The notes beneath the pieces were generated by a model. That model made no database searches. It saw nothing but the letters and a program-made list of their open reading frames with translations, and was not told where the DNA came from. Positions 1 to 8,289 of a stretch of DNA of 32,479 bases are shown in pieces; positions within the stretch are counted from its first letter, which is position 1, and the number at the start of each line of letters is the position of its first letter. This DNA is from an uncultured Candidatus Saccharibacteria bacterium. GTDB taxonomy: Bacteria > Patescibacteriota > Saccharimonadia > Saccharimonadales > Saccharimonadaceae. The translations under genes were made by a program, and so were the position numbers. The DNA lies in the NCBI GenBank assembly GCA_946638615.1, contig CAMPBO010000005.1:1-32479 (forward strand), written 5' to 3'.

Positions 1-2
1 AC

Positions 3-1553
3 TTAATGGACAGTACTAATGGTATTACACTCAGTCTAGATCTATATAGAAATACCTATACATTAACCGTCTCAGCTGGCTCTAATACATCTAACCCTAC
101 CATTAGCACCACTGCAGTATATGAAGCAAATAACGCTAAATACTTCAGATGGGGACAAGAAGTAACAGTAGGAATAACTAAAGCTGCTAATGTTACTTGT
201 ACAACCTACGCTACTCCTACTTGGACTCAATCCGGTACTGCTGGTACCTTCTCTTCCACTAGTGGTACTAGTGTAAACTTTACTATGGGTAAAGGCGATG
301 CTACCGCTACCGCTACATCTGCCGCATCCAATGTAGCTCAGACTATCACTCTAAGTAGATCTGGTGGTGCTAGTGGTATAAACATTGGTGGCACTAACTA
401 TACTGGTAGTAGTGTAAGCTTAAACTGTGGTACATACAATATTTCTGGTAACTATAGCACAGGATACACCTTCTCATCCTGGTCTAGAGCAAATAGTGTA
501 GCTGTATCATCTACTTCATCTGCTTCTACCACTATGACGATAACTGGGCCTGGCACACTCACCCTTAATGGCAAGGCTAGTACCTATAATCTCGTTATTA
601 CTGCAGATAGCCATACTTCAGCCTTTAGTGTAAGAGCTGGTAGTACTAGTGGTACATCTACATCCTGTACTAAATCCAGTAATACCTTCACTTGTTCTAG
701 CTTAACTTATGGTACCAACTACTACCTATATCCTACCTTCGCTAGTGGATATGAATTTAATAGTTACCAAAAGACTGATTCTGCTACTAATGCTAGTCTT
801 GGCTCTACTAGTAGTGTTAACACCTACTATAAAATGGGTGCAGGCAATGGCGCAATAACGATGACGAGTAAACAAAGTTGTAGTAGCACACTCAGCGGCG
901 TTATGCAGAATTTTGTACCATGTAGTAGTATTGCGGATGGAACAACTGGTACTATGACAGATAACCGTAGTGGCAATAAGACTTATACTGTAGCTAAAAT
1001 AGGTGATCTAATCTGGATGACTAGAAATCTAGATCTTCCTGGTGGCACCACCCTAACCGCAGCCGACTCTAATGTTTCTGCAGGATGTGCCCTAGGTGGG
1101 ACCAATAATTGCACTCTTCCAGCTTCTAGTACCAGTGGCTTCAGTGACAATGCTACCGCCTATGTTTACAATAGCAATAGCACTACATGCGGCGATGACC
1201 AACCCTGCTACTCCTACTATTCCTACGCAGCCGCTACTGCTGGTACTAATCCATCTAGTGGTGAGGCTACAAGCGATATCTGCCCTAAAGGTTGGAGACT
1301 ACCTACCCTAGCAGAATACAATACTCTTAGAAGCACTTACACTACTTTAGCTGCCTCACCATTTAATGGCGTTTACGCCGGCTACTACTATAGCTATAAC
1401 TATTTCTTCAGGGGTGGAGAAAAAGGCATCTATTGGTCTAGTACGGCCCACAGTGCATCGGGCGCCACCTACCTAGAATTTAGTACTTCGAGCGCCTCTA
1501 TGCTCAGCGATTCCAAGAAGCTCGGGCACTCACTACGCTGTGTAGCTAAGTAG
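3..1553 (+). CDS. Secreted repeat protein with C-terminal FISUMP domain, 5'-partial
   Basis: The reading frame is open to the left edge of the window, so the ATG at 6 is probably internal and the N-terminus is missing. The visible 515 residues hold three Ser/Thr/Gly-rich beta-type units of about 85-100 residues (about 13-110, 111-194, 195-293). Each starts near a Y-x-L-x-V/I pattern, and the first and third end near a MGxGxA-type pattern; they resemble divergent InlB-like B-repeats. Residues about 295-515 match a Fibrobacter succinogenes major paralogous domain: IWMTRNLD, ICPKGWRLPT, YWSST and a C-terminal SLRC. Paired cysteines suggest an exported, disulfide-bonded protein. Codon choice (many CTA, ACC, TAC) differs from the neighbours. 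A likely cell-surface adhesin or host-contact protein; the function is inferred from family context only. A second FISUMP 3' end lies at 27353-27502. Confidence 0.85.
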   Translation, partial: LMDSTNGITLSLDLYRNTYTLTVSAGSNTSNPTISTTAVYEANNAKYFRWGQEVTVGITKAANVTCTTYATPTWTQSGTAGTFSSTSGTSVNFTMGKGDATATATSAASNVAQTITLSRSGGASGINIGGTNYTGSSVSLNCGTYNISGNYSTGYTFSSWSRANSVAVSSTSSASTTMTITGPGTLTLNGKASTYNLVITADSHTSAFSVRAGSTSGTSTSCTKSSNTFTCSSLTYGTNYYLYPTFASGYEFNSYQKTDSATNASLGSTSSVNTYYKMGAGNGAITMTSKQSCSSTLSGVMQNFVPCSSIADGTTGTMTDNRSGNKTYTVAKIGDLIWMTRNLDLPGGTTLTAADSNVSAGCALGGTNNCTLPASSTSGFSDNATAYVYNSNSTTCGDDQPCYSYYSYAAATAGTNPSSGEATSDICPKGWRLPTLAEYNTLRSTYTTLAASPFNGVYAGYYYSYNYFFRGGEKGIYWSSTAHSASGATYLEFSTSSASMLSDSKKLGHSLRCVAK

Positions 1554-1606
1554 CTCGGCTGTTTCCCTCGTTCTCCGCCGAATCCGCTTCTTTAGGGTTT
1601 GAAGTT

Positions 1607-1646
1607 ATATTAAATATAGCTCCCTATAGGGAGCTATATTTAATAT
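1607..1646. terminator. Perfect 40-bp palindrome, bidirectional terminator
   Basis: An uninterrupted palindrome (18-bp arms ending GCTCCC/GGGAGC around TATA) sits between two convergent stop codons, those of the FISUMP gene and dnaK. The AT-rich outer arms supply a U-rich run in both directions, so it probably ends both transcripts. Confidence 0.75.
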
Positions 1647-1660
1647 CTAGGGACAATGGA

Positions 1661-3553
1661 TTATTTATCTACCACTTCACCTTCGACGGCGTCGTCGTCT
1701 TTGGAAGATTTGTCGTCGTCCGAAGAATCTTTCTTGGTATCTTCGGAAGCAGATTGATAGAGCTTGGCGCCGATTGGCATGATTTTGTCAGAAAGTTCCT
1801 TAGCGGCAGCTTCGAGCTTTTCTTTGTCGGCGTCGGTGTCATTTAGAACTTTTTTAGCGTCTTCGACAGCTTTTTTGATAGTTTCCTTGTCGTCGTCACT
1901 GATTTTGTCCTTGTATTCATCTGGCATTTTTTCGGCCTGATAGATGGCGTTTTCTAGGTGGTTCTTAGTATCAATCGTATCGCGCTTTTTCTTGTCTTCG
2001 TCGGCGTGCATCTCGGCTTCTTTACGAGCTTTTTCGATATCGTCTTTGCTCATATTGCCAGAGTTTTGAATCGTAATAGATTGCTCTTTGCCAGTTCCCT
2101 TATCCTTAGCGGTAACGTTCAAAATACCGTTGGCATCGAGATTGAAGGTAACTTCGATTTGTGGCACTCCGCGTGGAGCTGGGGCGATACCATCTAAGAT
2201 GAAGCGGCCGAGAGATTTGTTATCGGCGGCAAATTCACGCTCGCCTTGGAGAACGTGGATTTCTACTTGAGGTTGATTATCGGAAGCGGTAGAGAAAATC
2301 TCAGATTTGCTGGTTGGGATGGTGGTGTTTCTGTCAATCAACGGAGTACGAACACCGCCCATGGTCTCAATACCGAGGGTAAGTGGAGTAACGTCAAGAA
2401 GAAGCACATCCTTGACATCGCCTTGGAGAACACCGCCTTGGATAGCTGCGCCTACGGCTACAACTTCGTCTGGGTTAACACCTTGCATTGGGTCTTTGCC
2501 GAAGATGGATTTAACCTTTTCGACAACGGCTGGCATACGGGTCATACCACCGACCATCACGACTTCGTTGATGTCTTTGGTGTCGAGCTTAGCATCCTTT
2601 AGAGCTTTTCTCACTGGTTCTTCGAGACGATCGAGGAGCGGGGAAACGAGCTCTTCTAACTTGGCGCGAGTAAGAGTGGTCTCAAAATGCTTTGGCCCGT
2701 CAGCGTCAGCACTTAAGAATGGAAGGTTAATGTCGGTAGAGGTGCTGGAGCTGAGCTCTTTCTTGGCTTTTTCGGCTTCGTCTTTGACGCGTTGCATGGC
2801 GGCAGCGTCGCCTTTGATATCGATACCGGATTCTTTCTTAAATTCATCAACAAGGTAGTTAACGATGATGTTGTCGAAATCTTCACCACCGAGGTGGGTA
2901 TCACCGTTGGTGGACATCACTTCAAAGACACCGTCGCCGAGTTCGAGGATGGAAACATCAAAAGTACCACCACCGAGGTCGAAAACAACGATTTTTTCGT
3001 CTTTTTTGGATTCGAGACCATAGGCTAGAGCTGCGGCGGTAGGCTCATTGATGATGCGCTTGACTTCGAGGCCAGCGATTTTACCAGCGTCCTTAGTAGC
3101 TTGGCGCTGAGAATCATCAAAATAGGCAGGCACCGTGATAATGGCTTCGGTGACTTTCTCGCCGAGAAAAGCTTCTGCATCAGCTTTGATTTTGCTGAGG
3201 ACCATTGCGGAGATTTCCTCTGGGGTGTATTCTTTGCCGTCCATTTCGACAGCTACGCCCTGACCCTTTTTGACGATTTTGTAGGGGCTGATTTCGAGGT
3301 CGTGTTTGACTTCTTTGTCTTCAAATTTGCGACCGATTAAGCGCTTGATGCCGTAAATGGTGTTTTTAGGGTTGGTAACACGTTGGCGCTGAGCAACTTT
3401 ACCGACTAATCTTTCGCCCTTTTTGGTGACAGCCACTACTGATGGGGTAGTACGATCACCCTCTGCGTTAGTAATAACTTCTGGTTTGCCGGCAACCATG
3501 TAAGCGAAGGCGCTGTTGGTGGTGCCAAGGTCAATACCGATGATTTTTGACAT
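1661..3553 (-). CDS. dnaK: Chaperone protein DnaK (Hsp70)
   Basis: ATP-dependent cytosolic chaperone working with DnaJ and GrpE. At 630 residues it has normal bacterial length. The nucleotide-binding domain starts [10 protein letters not shown] and carries phosphate-loop [10 protein letters not shown] and the [10 protein letters not shown] motif. The linker [15 protein letters not shown] leads to the substrate-binding domain, and the tail is acidic (Asp/Ser/Lys-rich, ending EGEVVDK). The start is supported by an AAAAGGAG Shine-Dalgarno sequence 7 bases upstream. The gene stands alone: grpE and hrcA lie 23 kb away in the window and dnaJ is absent from it. Two CIRCE operators and a sigma70-type promoter precede it, so HrcA repression and heat induction are expected. 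Long antisense frames on the plus strand are shadows. Confidence 0.99.
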   Translation of the reverse strand: MSKIIGIDLGTTNSAFAYMVAGKPEVITNAEGDRTTPSVVAVTKKGERLVGKVAQRQRVTNPKNTIYGIKRLIGRKFEDKEVKHDLEISPYKIVKKGQGVAVEMDGKEYTPEEISAMVLSKIKADAEAFLGEKVTEAIITVPAYFDDSQRQATKDAGKIAGLEVKRIINEPTAAALAYGLESKKDEKIVVFDLGGGTFDVSILELGDGVFEVMSTNGDTHLGGEDFDNIIVNYLVDEFKKESGIDIKGDAAAMQRVKDEAEKAKKELSSSTSTDINLPFLSADADGPKHFETTLTRAKLEELVSPLLDRLEEPVRKALKDAKLDTKDINEVVMVGGMTRMPAVVEKVKSIFGKDPMQGVNPDEVVAVGAAIQGGVLQGDVKDVLLLDVTPLTLGIETMGGVRTPLIDRNTTIPTSKSEIFSTASDNQPQVEIHVLQGEREFAADNKSLGRFILDGIAPAPRGVPQIEVTFNLDANGILNVTAKDKGTGKEQSITIQNSGNMSKDDIEKARKEAEMHADEDKKKRDTIDTKNHLENAIYQAEKMPDEYKDKISDDDKETIKKAVEDAKKVLNDTDADKEKLEAAAKELSDKIMPIGAKLYQSASEDTKKDSSDDDKSSKDDDAVEGEVVDK

Positions 3554-3568
3554 ATTTTATCTCCTTTT

Positions 3569-3595
3569 CTAGCACTCGTTATGTTTGAGTGCTAA
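3569..3595 (-). promoter_or_regulatory. CIRCE operator, promoter-downstream copy (HrcA site)
   Basis: Inverted repeat TAGCACTC-N9-GAGTGCTA, matching the TTAGCACTC-N9-GAGTGCTAA consensus at all but one outer base. It lies between the -10 box and the Shine-Dalgarno sequence of dnaK, in the transcribed leader. Confidence 0.95.
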
Positions 3596-3605
3596 TCCTT
3601 CTCTT

Positions 3606-3634
3606 ATTGTATATCATTAGCACTCGTTTGTCAA
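3606..3634 (-). promoter_or_regulatory. dnaK promoter embedded in CIRCE
   Basis: On the minus strand the -35 TTGACA (3629-3634), a 17-base spacer and the -10 TACAAT (3606-3611) form a near-consensus vegetative promoter. The -35 box lies inside the spacer and arm of the distal CIRCE, so HrcA binding would block RNA polymerase directly. Confidence 0.85.
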
Positions 3635-3643
3635 TAGTGCTAA
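3617..3643 (-). promoter_or_regulatory. CIRCE operator, promoter-overlapping copy (HrcA site)
   Basis: TTAGCACTC-N9-TAGTGCTAA, one mismatch from a perfect palindrome. It covers the dnaK -35 box and part of the spacer. The two CIRCE centres are 48 bp apart. Confidence 0.95.
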
Positions 3644-3734
3644 CGTAGGGTTGTCTGCGGGGGGCGTTTCGGAAAAACAAATAAATTTATTTTTCTGGAT
3701 TTTTACCAAGACGAGTTTAGGAAGGGGGTATTTA

Positions 3735-3743
3735 TGATATAAT
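3735..3743 (+). promoter_or_regulatory. Extended -10 promoter of ruvB
   Basis: TGATATAAT ends 6 bases before the ruvB ATG. There is no Shine-Dalgarno sequence and no clear -35, so transcription should begin at the start codon (leaderless mRNA). Confidence 0.8.
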
Positions 3744-3749
3744 GTCAGT

Positions 3750-4769
3750 ATGGCAATAGAGAGGTTAGTGGAGCCAACTGCGGGTTCTAATGATATTGAA
3801 GAAGAGCGGATGGAGATTTCGCTTCGACCAACGTCGTTTTCTGAGTATATTGGACAGGAGCATCTTAAAAACAATTTGAAATTAGCGATTGAGGCAGTAA
3901 AAAAGCGAAACGATGGTTCGACGCTCGACCATATATTATTATATGGTCCACCTGGGCTTGGCAAAACTACAATGGCAGGGGTGATTGCACACGAGCTAGG
4001 TGCGTCTTTAAGGGTAACTTCGGGGCCAGCGATTGAGCGGGCTGGAGACCTTGCATCGATTTTGACCAACCTGAAAGATGGCGATGTGCTCTTTATTGAT
4101 GAGATCCATCGATTGCGCCGGGCGGTGGAAGAAGTTTTGTATTCGGCGATGGAAGATTATAAGTTAGATATCGTAATCGGAAAAGGCCCAGCAGCGCGTA
4201 GTGTGAGGCTAGATTTACCGAGATTTACAGTGATTGGTGCGACGACGCGAACAGGGTCTCTGGCAGGGCCACTCCGAGATAGATTTGGAATTATTCATCG
4301 GCTGGAATATTACAAGGAGCCAGAGATTGAGCAGATTATTAAACGTACAGCTGGGATTTTGAAGACAAAAATTCAGCCAGAGGCATGCGAACTATTAGCA
4401 ACACGTTCGAGATTGACGCCGAGAATCGCAAACCGTTTATTTAAGCGGGTGCGGGATTTTGCAGACGTGAATGGCGATGGTATAATTGATCGGGAAATTG
4501 CTACGCGCTCTCTTGAGATGATGGAGATTGATTATTTGGGGCTTGATCTGGCAGACAGAAACATGCTTAGACTGATGTATGAAAATTATGGGGATAGGCC
4601 AGTAGGGCTTACAACTATAGCGGCACTTACGGGTGATGAAATGACAACGATTGAAGATTTTTATGAGCCATATTTATTACAGCTGGGATTAATCGCAAGA
4701 ACCCCTAAAGGAAGAGTAGTAACCGAGAAAGGGCGAAAACATTTACAAAATTCTAAAAATAAGGTATAA
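3750..4769 (+). CDS. ruvB: Holliday junction branch migration helicase RuvB
   Basis: AAA+ ATPase motor that drives branch migration with RuvA. 339 residues is normal family length. The N-terminal [10 protein letters not shown] region precedes Walker [10 protein letters not shown] (about 66-74) and Walker [12 protein letters not shown]. Sensor 1 GATTRTGSL and arginine-finger LRDRFG follow, then the C-terminal winged helix ([11 protein letters not shown]). The start matches the family N-terminus and sits 6 bases after a TATAAT box without a Shine-Dalgarno sequence. The stop codon TAA lies within the -10 box of the next gene. ruvA and ruvC are not adjacent. It is divergent from dnaK. Confidence 0.99.
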   Translation: MAIERLVEPTAGSNDIEEERMEISLRPTSFSEYIGQEHLKNNLKLAIEAVKKRNDGSTLDHILLYGPPGLGKTTMAGVIAHELGASLRVTSGPAIERAGDLASILTNLKDGDVLFIDEIHRLRRAVEEVLYSAMEDYKLDIVIGKGPAARSVRLDLPRFTVIGATTRTGSLAGPLRDRFGIIHRLEYYKEPEIEQIIKRTAGILKTKIQPEACELLATRSRLTPRIANRLFKRVRDFADVNGDGIIDREIATRSLEMMEIDYLGLDLADRNMLRLMYENYGDRPVGLTTIAALTGDEMTTIEDFYEPYLLQLGLIARTPKGRVVTEKGRKHLQNSKNKV

Positions 4770-4770
4770 T
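4765..4770 (+). promoter_or_regulatory. -10 box overlapping the ruvB stop, for the PH-domain gene
   Basis: TATAAT overlaps the ruvB stop codon and lies 20 bases before the next ATG. A transcript starting near 4777 would carry the AAAAGGAG ribosome site, unlike the leaderless genes nearby. Read-through from ruvB is also possible. Confidence 0.55.
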
Positions 4771-4790
4771 CATAAAAAGGAGTACCTATT

Positions 4791-5387
4791 ATGGATGAAT
4801 CTTTGGTAAAAATTCGTCATGGGAGAAGCTTAAAAGATTTTCCACATTTAAAGCTTGAAAAAGATGAATATGTGGAATTTGCTTTCACAAGAGCCAAAAT
4901 ATGCCTCTTGATGATTATAGGTGGAATAGTATTAGGTTTTGTTGCGATTATCGCGGTTTTTCTGTTGGTTACAATGAGCGAATTGATGCTAGATAAAATG
5001 GGTGAACATTTTTTGTTTATTATTTTGGGAGCTTTGTTTGCGGCGGTATGTATAATGGGGATGGTGTCGATTCGGATTTATCGAGGTAATAAACTTTTTA
5101 TTACCAATAAACATATAATGCAATTTGTAATGAATTCACTAGTGTCAACTTCAATAAACATTATTGATATTGATTCAGTGGAAGATGTAAGTTTTAGACA
5201 AGATAACATTTTTCAAAAAATATTCCATTATGGAACTTTTAGACTTTCGACAATCGGTGATGAAACGACTTATACGTTTAATTATTCGGATATTTTGCCG
5301 TCAGAGCTTCGGGCGGTGACTAATATGGTGACTGCGGCCAAACAAAAGAACAAGAAAAGTAGTCAAAGAGTAGAAAAAGACAATTAA
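4791..5387 (+). CDS. Membrane protein with bacterial PH domain
   Basis: 198 residues. A hydrophilic N-terminus is followed by two transmembrane segments (about 33-58 and 72-98), then a cytosolic domain of the bacterial pleckstrin-homology type (YdbS/YdbT-like). That domain reads as beta strands with KLFITNKHIMQF, INIIDIDSVEDVSF and a GTFRLSTIGDE-like turn. The family is small and its ligands are mostly unknown. A Shine-Dalgarno sequence AAAAGGAG stands 8 bases before the ATG. The lysine-rich tail overlaps the stop codon of the convergent prepilin gene by 4 bp. The fold assignment is by pattern only and no function should be inferred from it. Confidence 0.75.
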   Translation: MDESLVKIRHGRSLKDFPHLKLEKDEYVEFAFTRAKICLLMIIGGIVLGFVAIIAVFLLVTMSELMLDKMGEHFLFIILGALFAAVCIMGMVSIRIYRGNKLFITNKHIMQFVMNSLVSTSINIIDIDSVEDVSFRQDNIFQKIFHYGTFRLSTIGDETTYTFNYSDILPSELRAVTNMVTAAKQKNKKSSQRVEKDN

Positions 5388-5773
5388 TTACGGTTGTATT
5401 TAGTGTAGGCGTCTTCTTTTTCGAGCTCAGCTTTTAGAATATATTCTTTACATTTGCCGTCTTTACAGTTAGCTGGTTCGTAAGTATAAGAACTTAAAGG
5501 GTCGCCGAGATTAAAGCCAGAAGGGTCAGTCCAGAGTGCAGGGTCAATGACTTTGATGTTCTCTTCAGAAATGGTTTCGGGATAATAATTGTGTTCTTTA
5601 TAAAAACTTTCCTCAAGAGCGTAGTACATGGCGTTGATGGCGATTTTGCGTTTTTCATCGCGCTTCATAGCGTCAACGTTGGATTTTTGAACAAAAAACA
5701 AAATAATAAGAAATGATGCAAAAACCGCAACGATGATAAGCTCAAGTATAGTAAAACCTTTTTTTGTGTTCAT
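5384..5773 (-). CDS. Type IV prepilin-like protein
   Basis: 129 residues from the chosen start. The N-terminus carries a class III prepilin signal: a short basic leader MNTKKG, then FTILELIIVA with the conserved Glu at +5 of the mature chain, then a hydrophobic helix. PilD would cleave between Gly and Phe and methylate Phe. The globular part is short and has two cysteines near the C-terminus (NCKDGKC). An upstream in-frame ATG at 5797 is rejected because the TGTTATAAT box (5780-5788) lies between it and this start, with the usual 6-base gap. It is probably a minor or major pseudopilin of the pilus that includes PilB (8583) and the operon at 18361. Confidence 0.88.
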   Translation of the reverse strand: MNTKKGFTILELIIVAVFASFLIILFFVQKSNVDAMKRDEKRKIAINAMYYALEESFYKEHNYYPETISEENIKVIDPALWTDPSGFNLGDPLSSYTYEPANCKDGKCKEYILKAELEKEDAYTKYNRN

Positions 5774-5779
5774 AAAAAC

Positions 5780-5788
5780 ATTATAACA
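5780..5788 (-). promoter_or_regulatory. Extended -10 promoter of the prepilin gene
   Basis: Minus-strand TGTTATAAT, 6 bases before ATG 5773. It implies a leaderless transcript and fixes the start codon. Confidence 0.75.
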
Positions 5789-5833
5789 TAACATCAAAAA
5801 ATCGGCTGAGATGCCGAATCTATATTATGAAAT

Positions 5834-5910
5834 TGGTGGTACCGGGTGGGATTGAACCACCGACCTCGGGCTTATGAGTCCCACGCTCTAACCAGCTGAG
5901 CTACGGTACC
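5834..5910 (-). tRNA. tRNA-Met (CAT), elongator
   Basis: 77-nt cloverleaf with acceptor GGTACCG/CGGTACC, D-arm GCTC/GAGC, anticodon loop CTCATAA, T-loop TTCAATC and encoded CCA. Position 31-39 is A-G unpaired. The CAT anticodon could also mark a lysidine-type tRNA-Ile2. The elongator is preferred because a dedicated tRNA-Ile(UAU) is present at 17796-17872 and the initiator is at 21514-21590. Confidence 0.93.
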
Positions 5911-5935
5911 ATTTGATACATTATACCACACTTTT

Positions 5936-6012
5936 TGGTACACCCGGCACGATTTGAACGTGTGGCCTTCAGTTCCGGAAACTGACGCTCTATCCAACTG
6001 AGCTACGGGTGC
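5936..6012 (-). tRNA. tRNA-Arg (CCG)
   Basis: 77-nt cloverleaf with acceptor GCACCCG/CGGGTGT (1-72 is a G-U pair), anticodon stem TCAGT/ACTGA, loop TTCCGGA and encoded CCA. It reads CGG. It is likely co-transcribed with tRNA-Met, 25 bases downstream. Confidence 0.95.
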
Positions 6013-6105
6013 ATGAAATGTATTGTAGCATATTTTTAACAGAGAAAAAAGCCCAAACGGAATGAGATGGTTGAGTTTTTGGTGTGATGATGATAACAAC
6101 GTGAT

Positions 6106-8058
6106 ATGTTAAAAAAATCAAGGGAATTATTGAAAAAGTTTTGGGAAAAGCAGATTCATCAGTCTTGGCTGATGGTGTTTTTGTGTGCTGGAATAATCAT
6201 TGGTGCGGTGCTAGGATTAGTCTTTAAGATAAATTATTTTGCGTCGAGATGGTGGATTTTTTTGGCTTTGCTGCTTTTGGTTTTTGCATATTTGAAACCA
6301 AAATTTGCGTCAGTAATAGTGGCTTTTGTTGCGGGAATGATAATGGTGTTTTTGCGAGTGAGGACAGAGCTTATAAAACAAGATACTCTGGGTAAGAAAT
6401 ATAATGTAACGGCGGAAATAGAGACTGAAAAATGGGTAACGGACACGCGAGACTGGTTTGCGGAAAGGATACGAAAATTGGTGTCCGAACCAGAAGTAAA
6501 CTTAGGTTTATCTTACCTCATGGGAATGAAGTCGGGATTATCTGATGATTTGACGGAAGATTTAAAGACGATAGGATTGACACATATTGTAGTGGCGAGT
6601 GGTGCACACTTGTCGATTTTGGTAGAAATTGCGCGGAAGATTTTTGGGCGAGCTTCGCGATTTGTAGGACTTTTGTTTTCGATAATTTTTATTGGATTTT
6701 TTATGAGTATGGTGGGGTGGACGCCATCAATTTTGAGGGCTGGAGTAATGACGATTTTGACACTACTAGCATGGTATACGGGGCGAAAATTTGAAGCTTG
6801 GCGGATAATTTTATTGGTGGCTGGATTTACTTTAATGATAAATCCGATGTTTGTAACAAACCTAGGTTGGCTCTTGTCTTTTTCGTCATATGCAGGAATT
6901 ATGATTTTAGGGCCGAAGCTTAGTAAATTTTTTTATGGCGAAAAACAGCCAGGATTCATTGCGAGCATGATTATTACGACGGTTTCGGCAACGCTAATGA
7001 CGCTCCCGATTACGCTATATTATTTTGGACAGGTGTCACTGATTTCTGTAGTAGCGAATCTTTTGATTTTACCGACTCTGCCATATGCAATGGGGCTAAC
7101 TTTCCTTGCGGGGGTGTTTGCAGGATTGCCTGGAATTGAGACGGCAGTGGGTTTTGCTACGACAAAACTTTTGGATTTTCATATTGGGGTAGTGGAATTT
7201 TTTGGTGAAATGAAACAATTTGCGATAAAAATTGATCCATATAATCAGAAGTTATTTTTGTTTTATATATTAATAATAATTGGACTAAATTGGCGAAAGA
7301 TGGTAAAATTAAGAGAAGTTAGATATAAAATTAAAAGGATTTTGACGGGAGAAAATATGTCTGGACATAGTAAATGGGCGACCACTAAGAGGCAAAAAGC
7401 AGTAGTTGACGCTAAGCGCGGCGCGCTTTTTACCAAAATTGGGAACCAAATTGCAATTGCGGCGAGAGCTGGAACAGATCCAGCAATGAATCCAAGTTTG
7501 GCAATGGTGCTTGAAAAAGCACGACTTGCAAATATGCCAAAAGCTAATATTGAGCGGGCGATTCAGCGCGTAGCGGATAAATCGGCGGCGACTCTTATTG
7601 AAGAAGTATATGAAGCCTATGGCCCTGGTGGCGTAGGAATTGTAATTGAAGTAGCAACGGATAACAAAAATCGAACAATGCCAGAAGTGCGTCATGCTCT
7701 CGATAAAAATGGTGGCCGAATGGCAGAGCCAGGAAGTGTAATGTTTCAATTTGCTCGTAAGGGCGTGATTGAAATTTCCGAAAAAGGTGATGACGTGATG
7801 ATGGTAGCATTAGATGCTGGCGCGGAAGATGTGTCAGATGAGGATGAAGGGACAATAATTTATACAGCAGCTTCAGATTTGATGAAAGTAAGGCAAGCTT
7901 TGGTAGATGCAGGAACTACTGTGATGTCGGCTGAGCTTCAATATGTGCCAACATCATATGTTCCGATTGAAGGTGAGAATGCTGAAAAACTTGAAAAGCT
8001 ACTATCAGCAATCGATGATCTCGATGATGTGACGAACGTTTATATAAACGCAGAATAA
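6106..8058 (+). CDS. ComEC-type DNA channel domain in one frame with YebC (650 codons)
   Basis: Residues 1-417 are a polytopic membrane protein of the ComEC/Rec2 competence family. Several N-terminal hydrophobic segments precede the Competence core: LSYLMGMKSGLSDDL, THIVVASGAHLSIL, and WTPSILRAGVMTIL with about ten helices. The family moves transforming ssDNA across the membrane. It is short: the usual C-terminal metallo-beta-lactamase-like domain is absent and the N-terminal DUF4131/OB region is reduced. The frame has no stop and continues at residue 418 into a complete YebC protein (MSGHSKWATTK). It could be a real membrane-tethered fusion, or two proteins from one frame with an internal start at 7357. 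The partner PilB is at 8583. Confidence 0.85.
   Translation: MLKKSRELLKKFWEKQIHQSWLMVFLCAGIIIGAVLGLVFKINYFASRWWIFLALLLLVFAYLKPKFASVIVAFVAGMIMVFLRVRTELIKQDTLGKKYNVTAEIETEKWVTDTRDWFAERIRKLVSEPEVNLGLSYLMGMKSGLSDDLTEDLKTIGLTHIVVASGAHLSILVEIARKIFGRASRFVGLLFSIIFIGFFMSMVGWTPSILRAGVMTILTLLAWYTGRKFEAWRIILLVAGFTLMINPMFVTNLGWLLSFSSYAGIMILGPKLSKFFYGEKQPGFIASMIITTVSATLMTLPITLYYFGQVSLISVVANLLILPTLPYAMGLTFLAGVFAGLPGIETAVGFATTKLLDFHIGVVEFFGEMKQFAIKIDPYNQKLFLFYILIIIGLNWRKMVKLREVRYKIKRILTGENMSGHSKWATTKRQKAVVDAKRGALFTKIGNQIAIAARAGTDPAMNPSLAMVLEKARLANMPKANIERAIQRVADKSAATLIEEVYEAYGPGGVGIVIEVATDNKNRTMPEVRHALDKNGGRMAEPGSVMFQFARKGVIEISEKGDDVMMVALDAGAEDVSDEDEGTIIYTAASDLMKVRQALVDAGTTVMSAELQYVPTSYVPIEGENAEKLEKLLSAIDDLDDVTNVYINAE
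7357..8058 (+). CDS. yebC: YebC/PmpR family protein, probable internal start
   Basis: 233 residues, the full family length, beginning at the canonical N-terminus MSGHSKWATTKRQKAVVDAK and then GALFTKI. The family acts as DNA-binding regulators and, by recent work, as translation factors that relieve ribosome stalling at proline runs. Other matches are NMPKANIERAI, YGPGGVGI and the acidic C-terminal domain ending TNVYINAE. A GGGAG element lies 7 bases before this ATG and would allow independent initiation. The same codons are read through from the upstream ComEC domain with no intervening stop. This entry is therefore an alternative product nested in 6106-8058. The bidirectional hairpin at 8172-8199 ends the transcript. 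Confidence 0.8.
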   Translation: MSGHSKWATTKRQKAVVDAKRGALFTKIGNQIAIAARAGTDPAMNPSLAMVLEKARLANMPKANIERAIQRVADKSAATLIEEVYEAYGPGGVGIVIEVATDNKNRTMPEVRHALDKNGGRMAEPGSVMFQFARKGVIEISEKGDDVMMVALDAGAEDVSDEDEGTIIYTAASDLMKVRQALVDAGTTVMSAELQYVPTSYVPIEGENAEKLEKLLSAIDDLDDVTNVYINAE

Positions 8059-8171
8059 AATTAGGAATCTTGCTTCGCAGGATACGTTTCCGCTTCGCTA
8101 TGACTAGACCTCGCTTCGCTTAGTGCGGATCTTGGGCTCGAATCCTGTCTTCTTGCAGGTAAGAAATATTG

Positions 8172-8199
8172 AAAAAATATCCCTGTTGGGATATTTTTT
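8172..8199. terminator. Bidirectional rho-independent terminator after yebC
   Basis: Perfect 12-bp stem AAAAAATATCCC/GGGATATTTTTT with loop TGTT, U-rich on either strand. It follows the yebC stop by 113 bases and also lies downstream of tRNA-Ser on the minus strand. Confidence 0.8.
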
Positions 8200-8207
8200 A
8201 ATACTTC

Positions 8208-8226
8208 CTGGCGGAAAGGACAGGAT
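8208..8226 (-). repeat. Copy of the tRNA-Ser 3' end
   Basis: 19 bases CTGGCGGAAAGGACAGGAT match the tRNA-Ser 3' end at 8289-8307 in 18 of 19 positions, same orientation, 81 bp apart. Such duplications are typical of att sites, but no integrase or cargo lies between the copies. Confidence 0.55.
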
Positions 8227-8289
8227 AAAACATCTCTGCCTCCTTCCTTCAGATCACTAAATCCAAAGCAAGCTTTGGATTTACTAATC

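Larger units (their letters stand above)
8143..8226. repeat. Long imperfect inverted repeat with tRNA-Ser-like ends
   Basis: Arms of about 40 bases begin ATCCTGTC on the left and end GACAGGAT on the right, meeting at the 8172-8199 hairpin. Both outer ends resemble the 3' end of tRNA-Ser (TTCGAATCCTGTC), in opposite orientation. It may be the relic of tRNA-end copies that became a terminator. Confidence 0.5.

Noticed and set aside
1958-3340. Several plus-strand frames of 60-183 codons opposite dnaK
   Set aside because: They are shadows of a highly conserved gene in other frames, with no promoter or ribosome site and no protein-like motifs.
3617-4069. 150-codon minus-strand frame across the ruvB start
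   Set aside because: It runs through both the ruvB promoter and a CIRCE operator and is antisense to the conserved ATPase core.
5834-5910. Reading the CAT tRNA as lysidine-type tRNA-Ile2
   Set aside because: A dedicated UAU isoleucine tRNA is present and the arm sequences fit elongator Met; not fully excluded without genome-wide data.
5872-6099. 75-codon minus-strand frame
   Set aside because: It covers two tRNA genes; the protein pattern is a typical translated-tRNA artefact.
7309-7855. Minus-strand frames opposite yebC
   Set aside because: Antisense shadows of a conserved gene, with no start signals.
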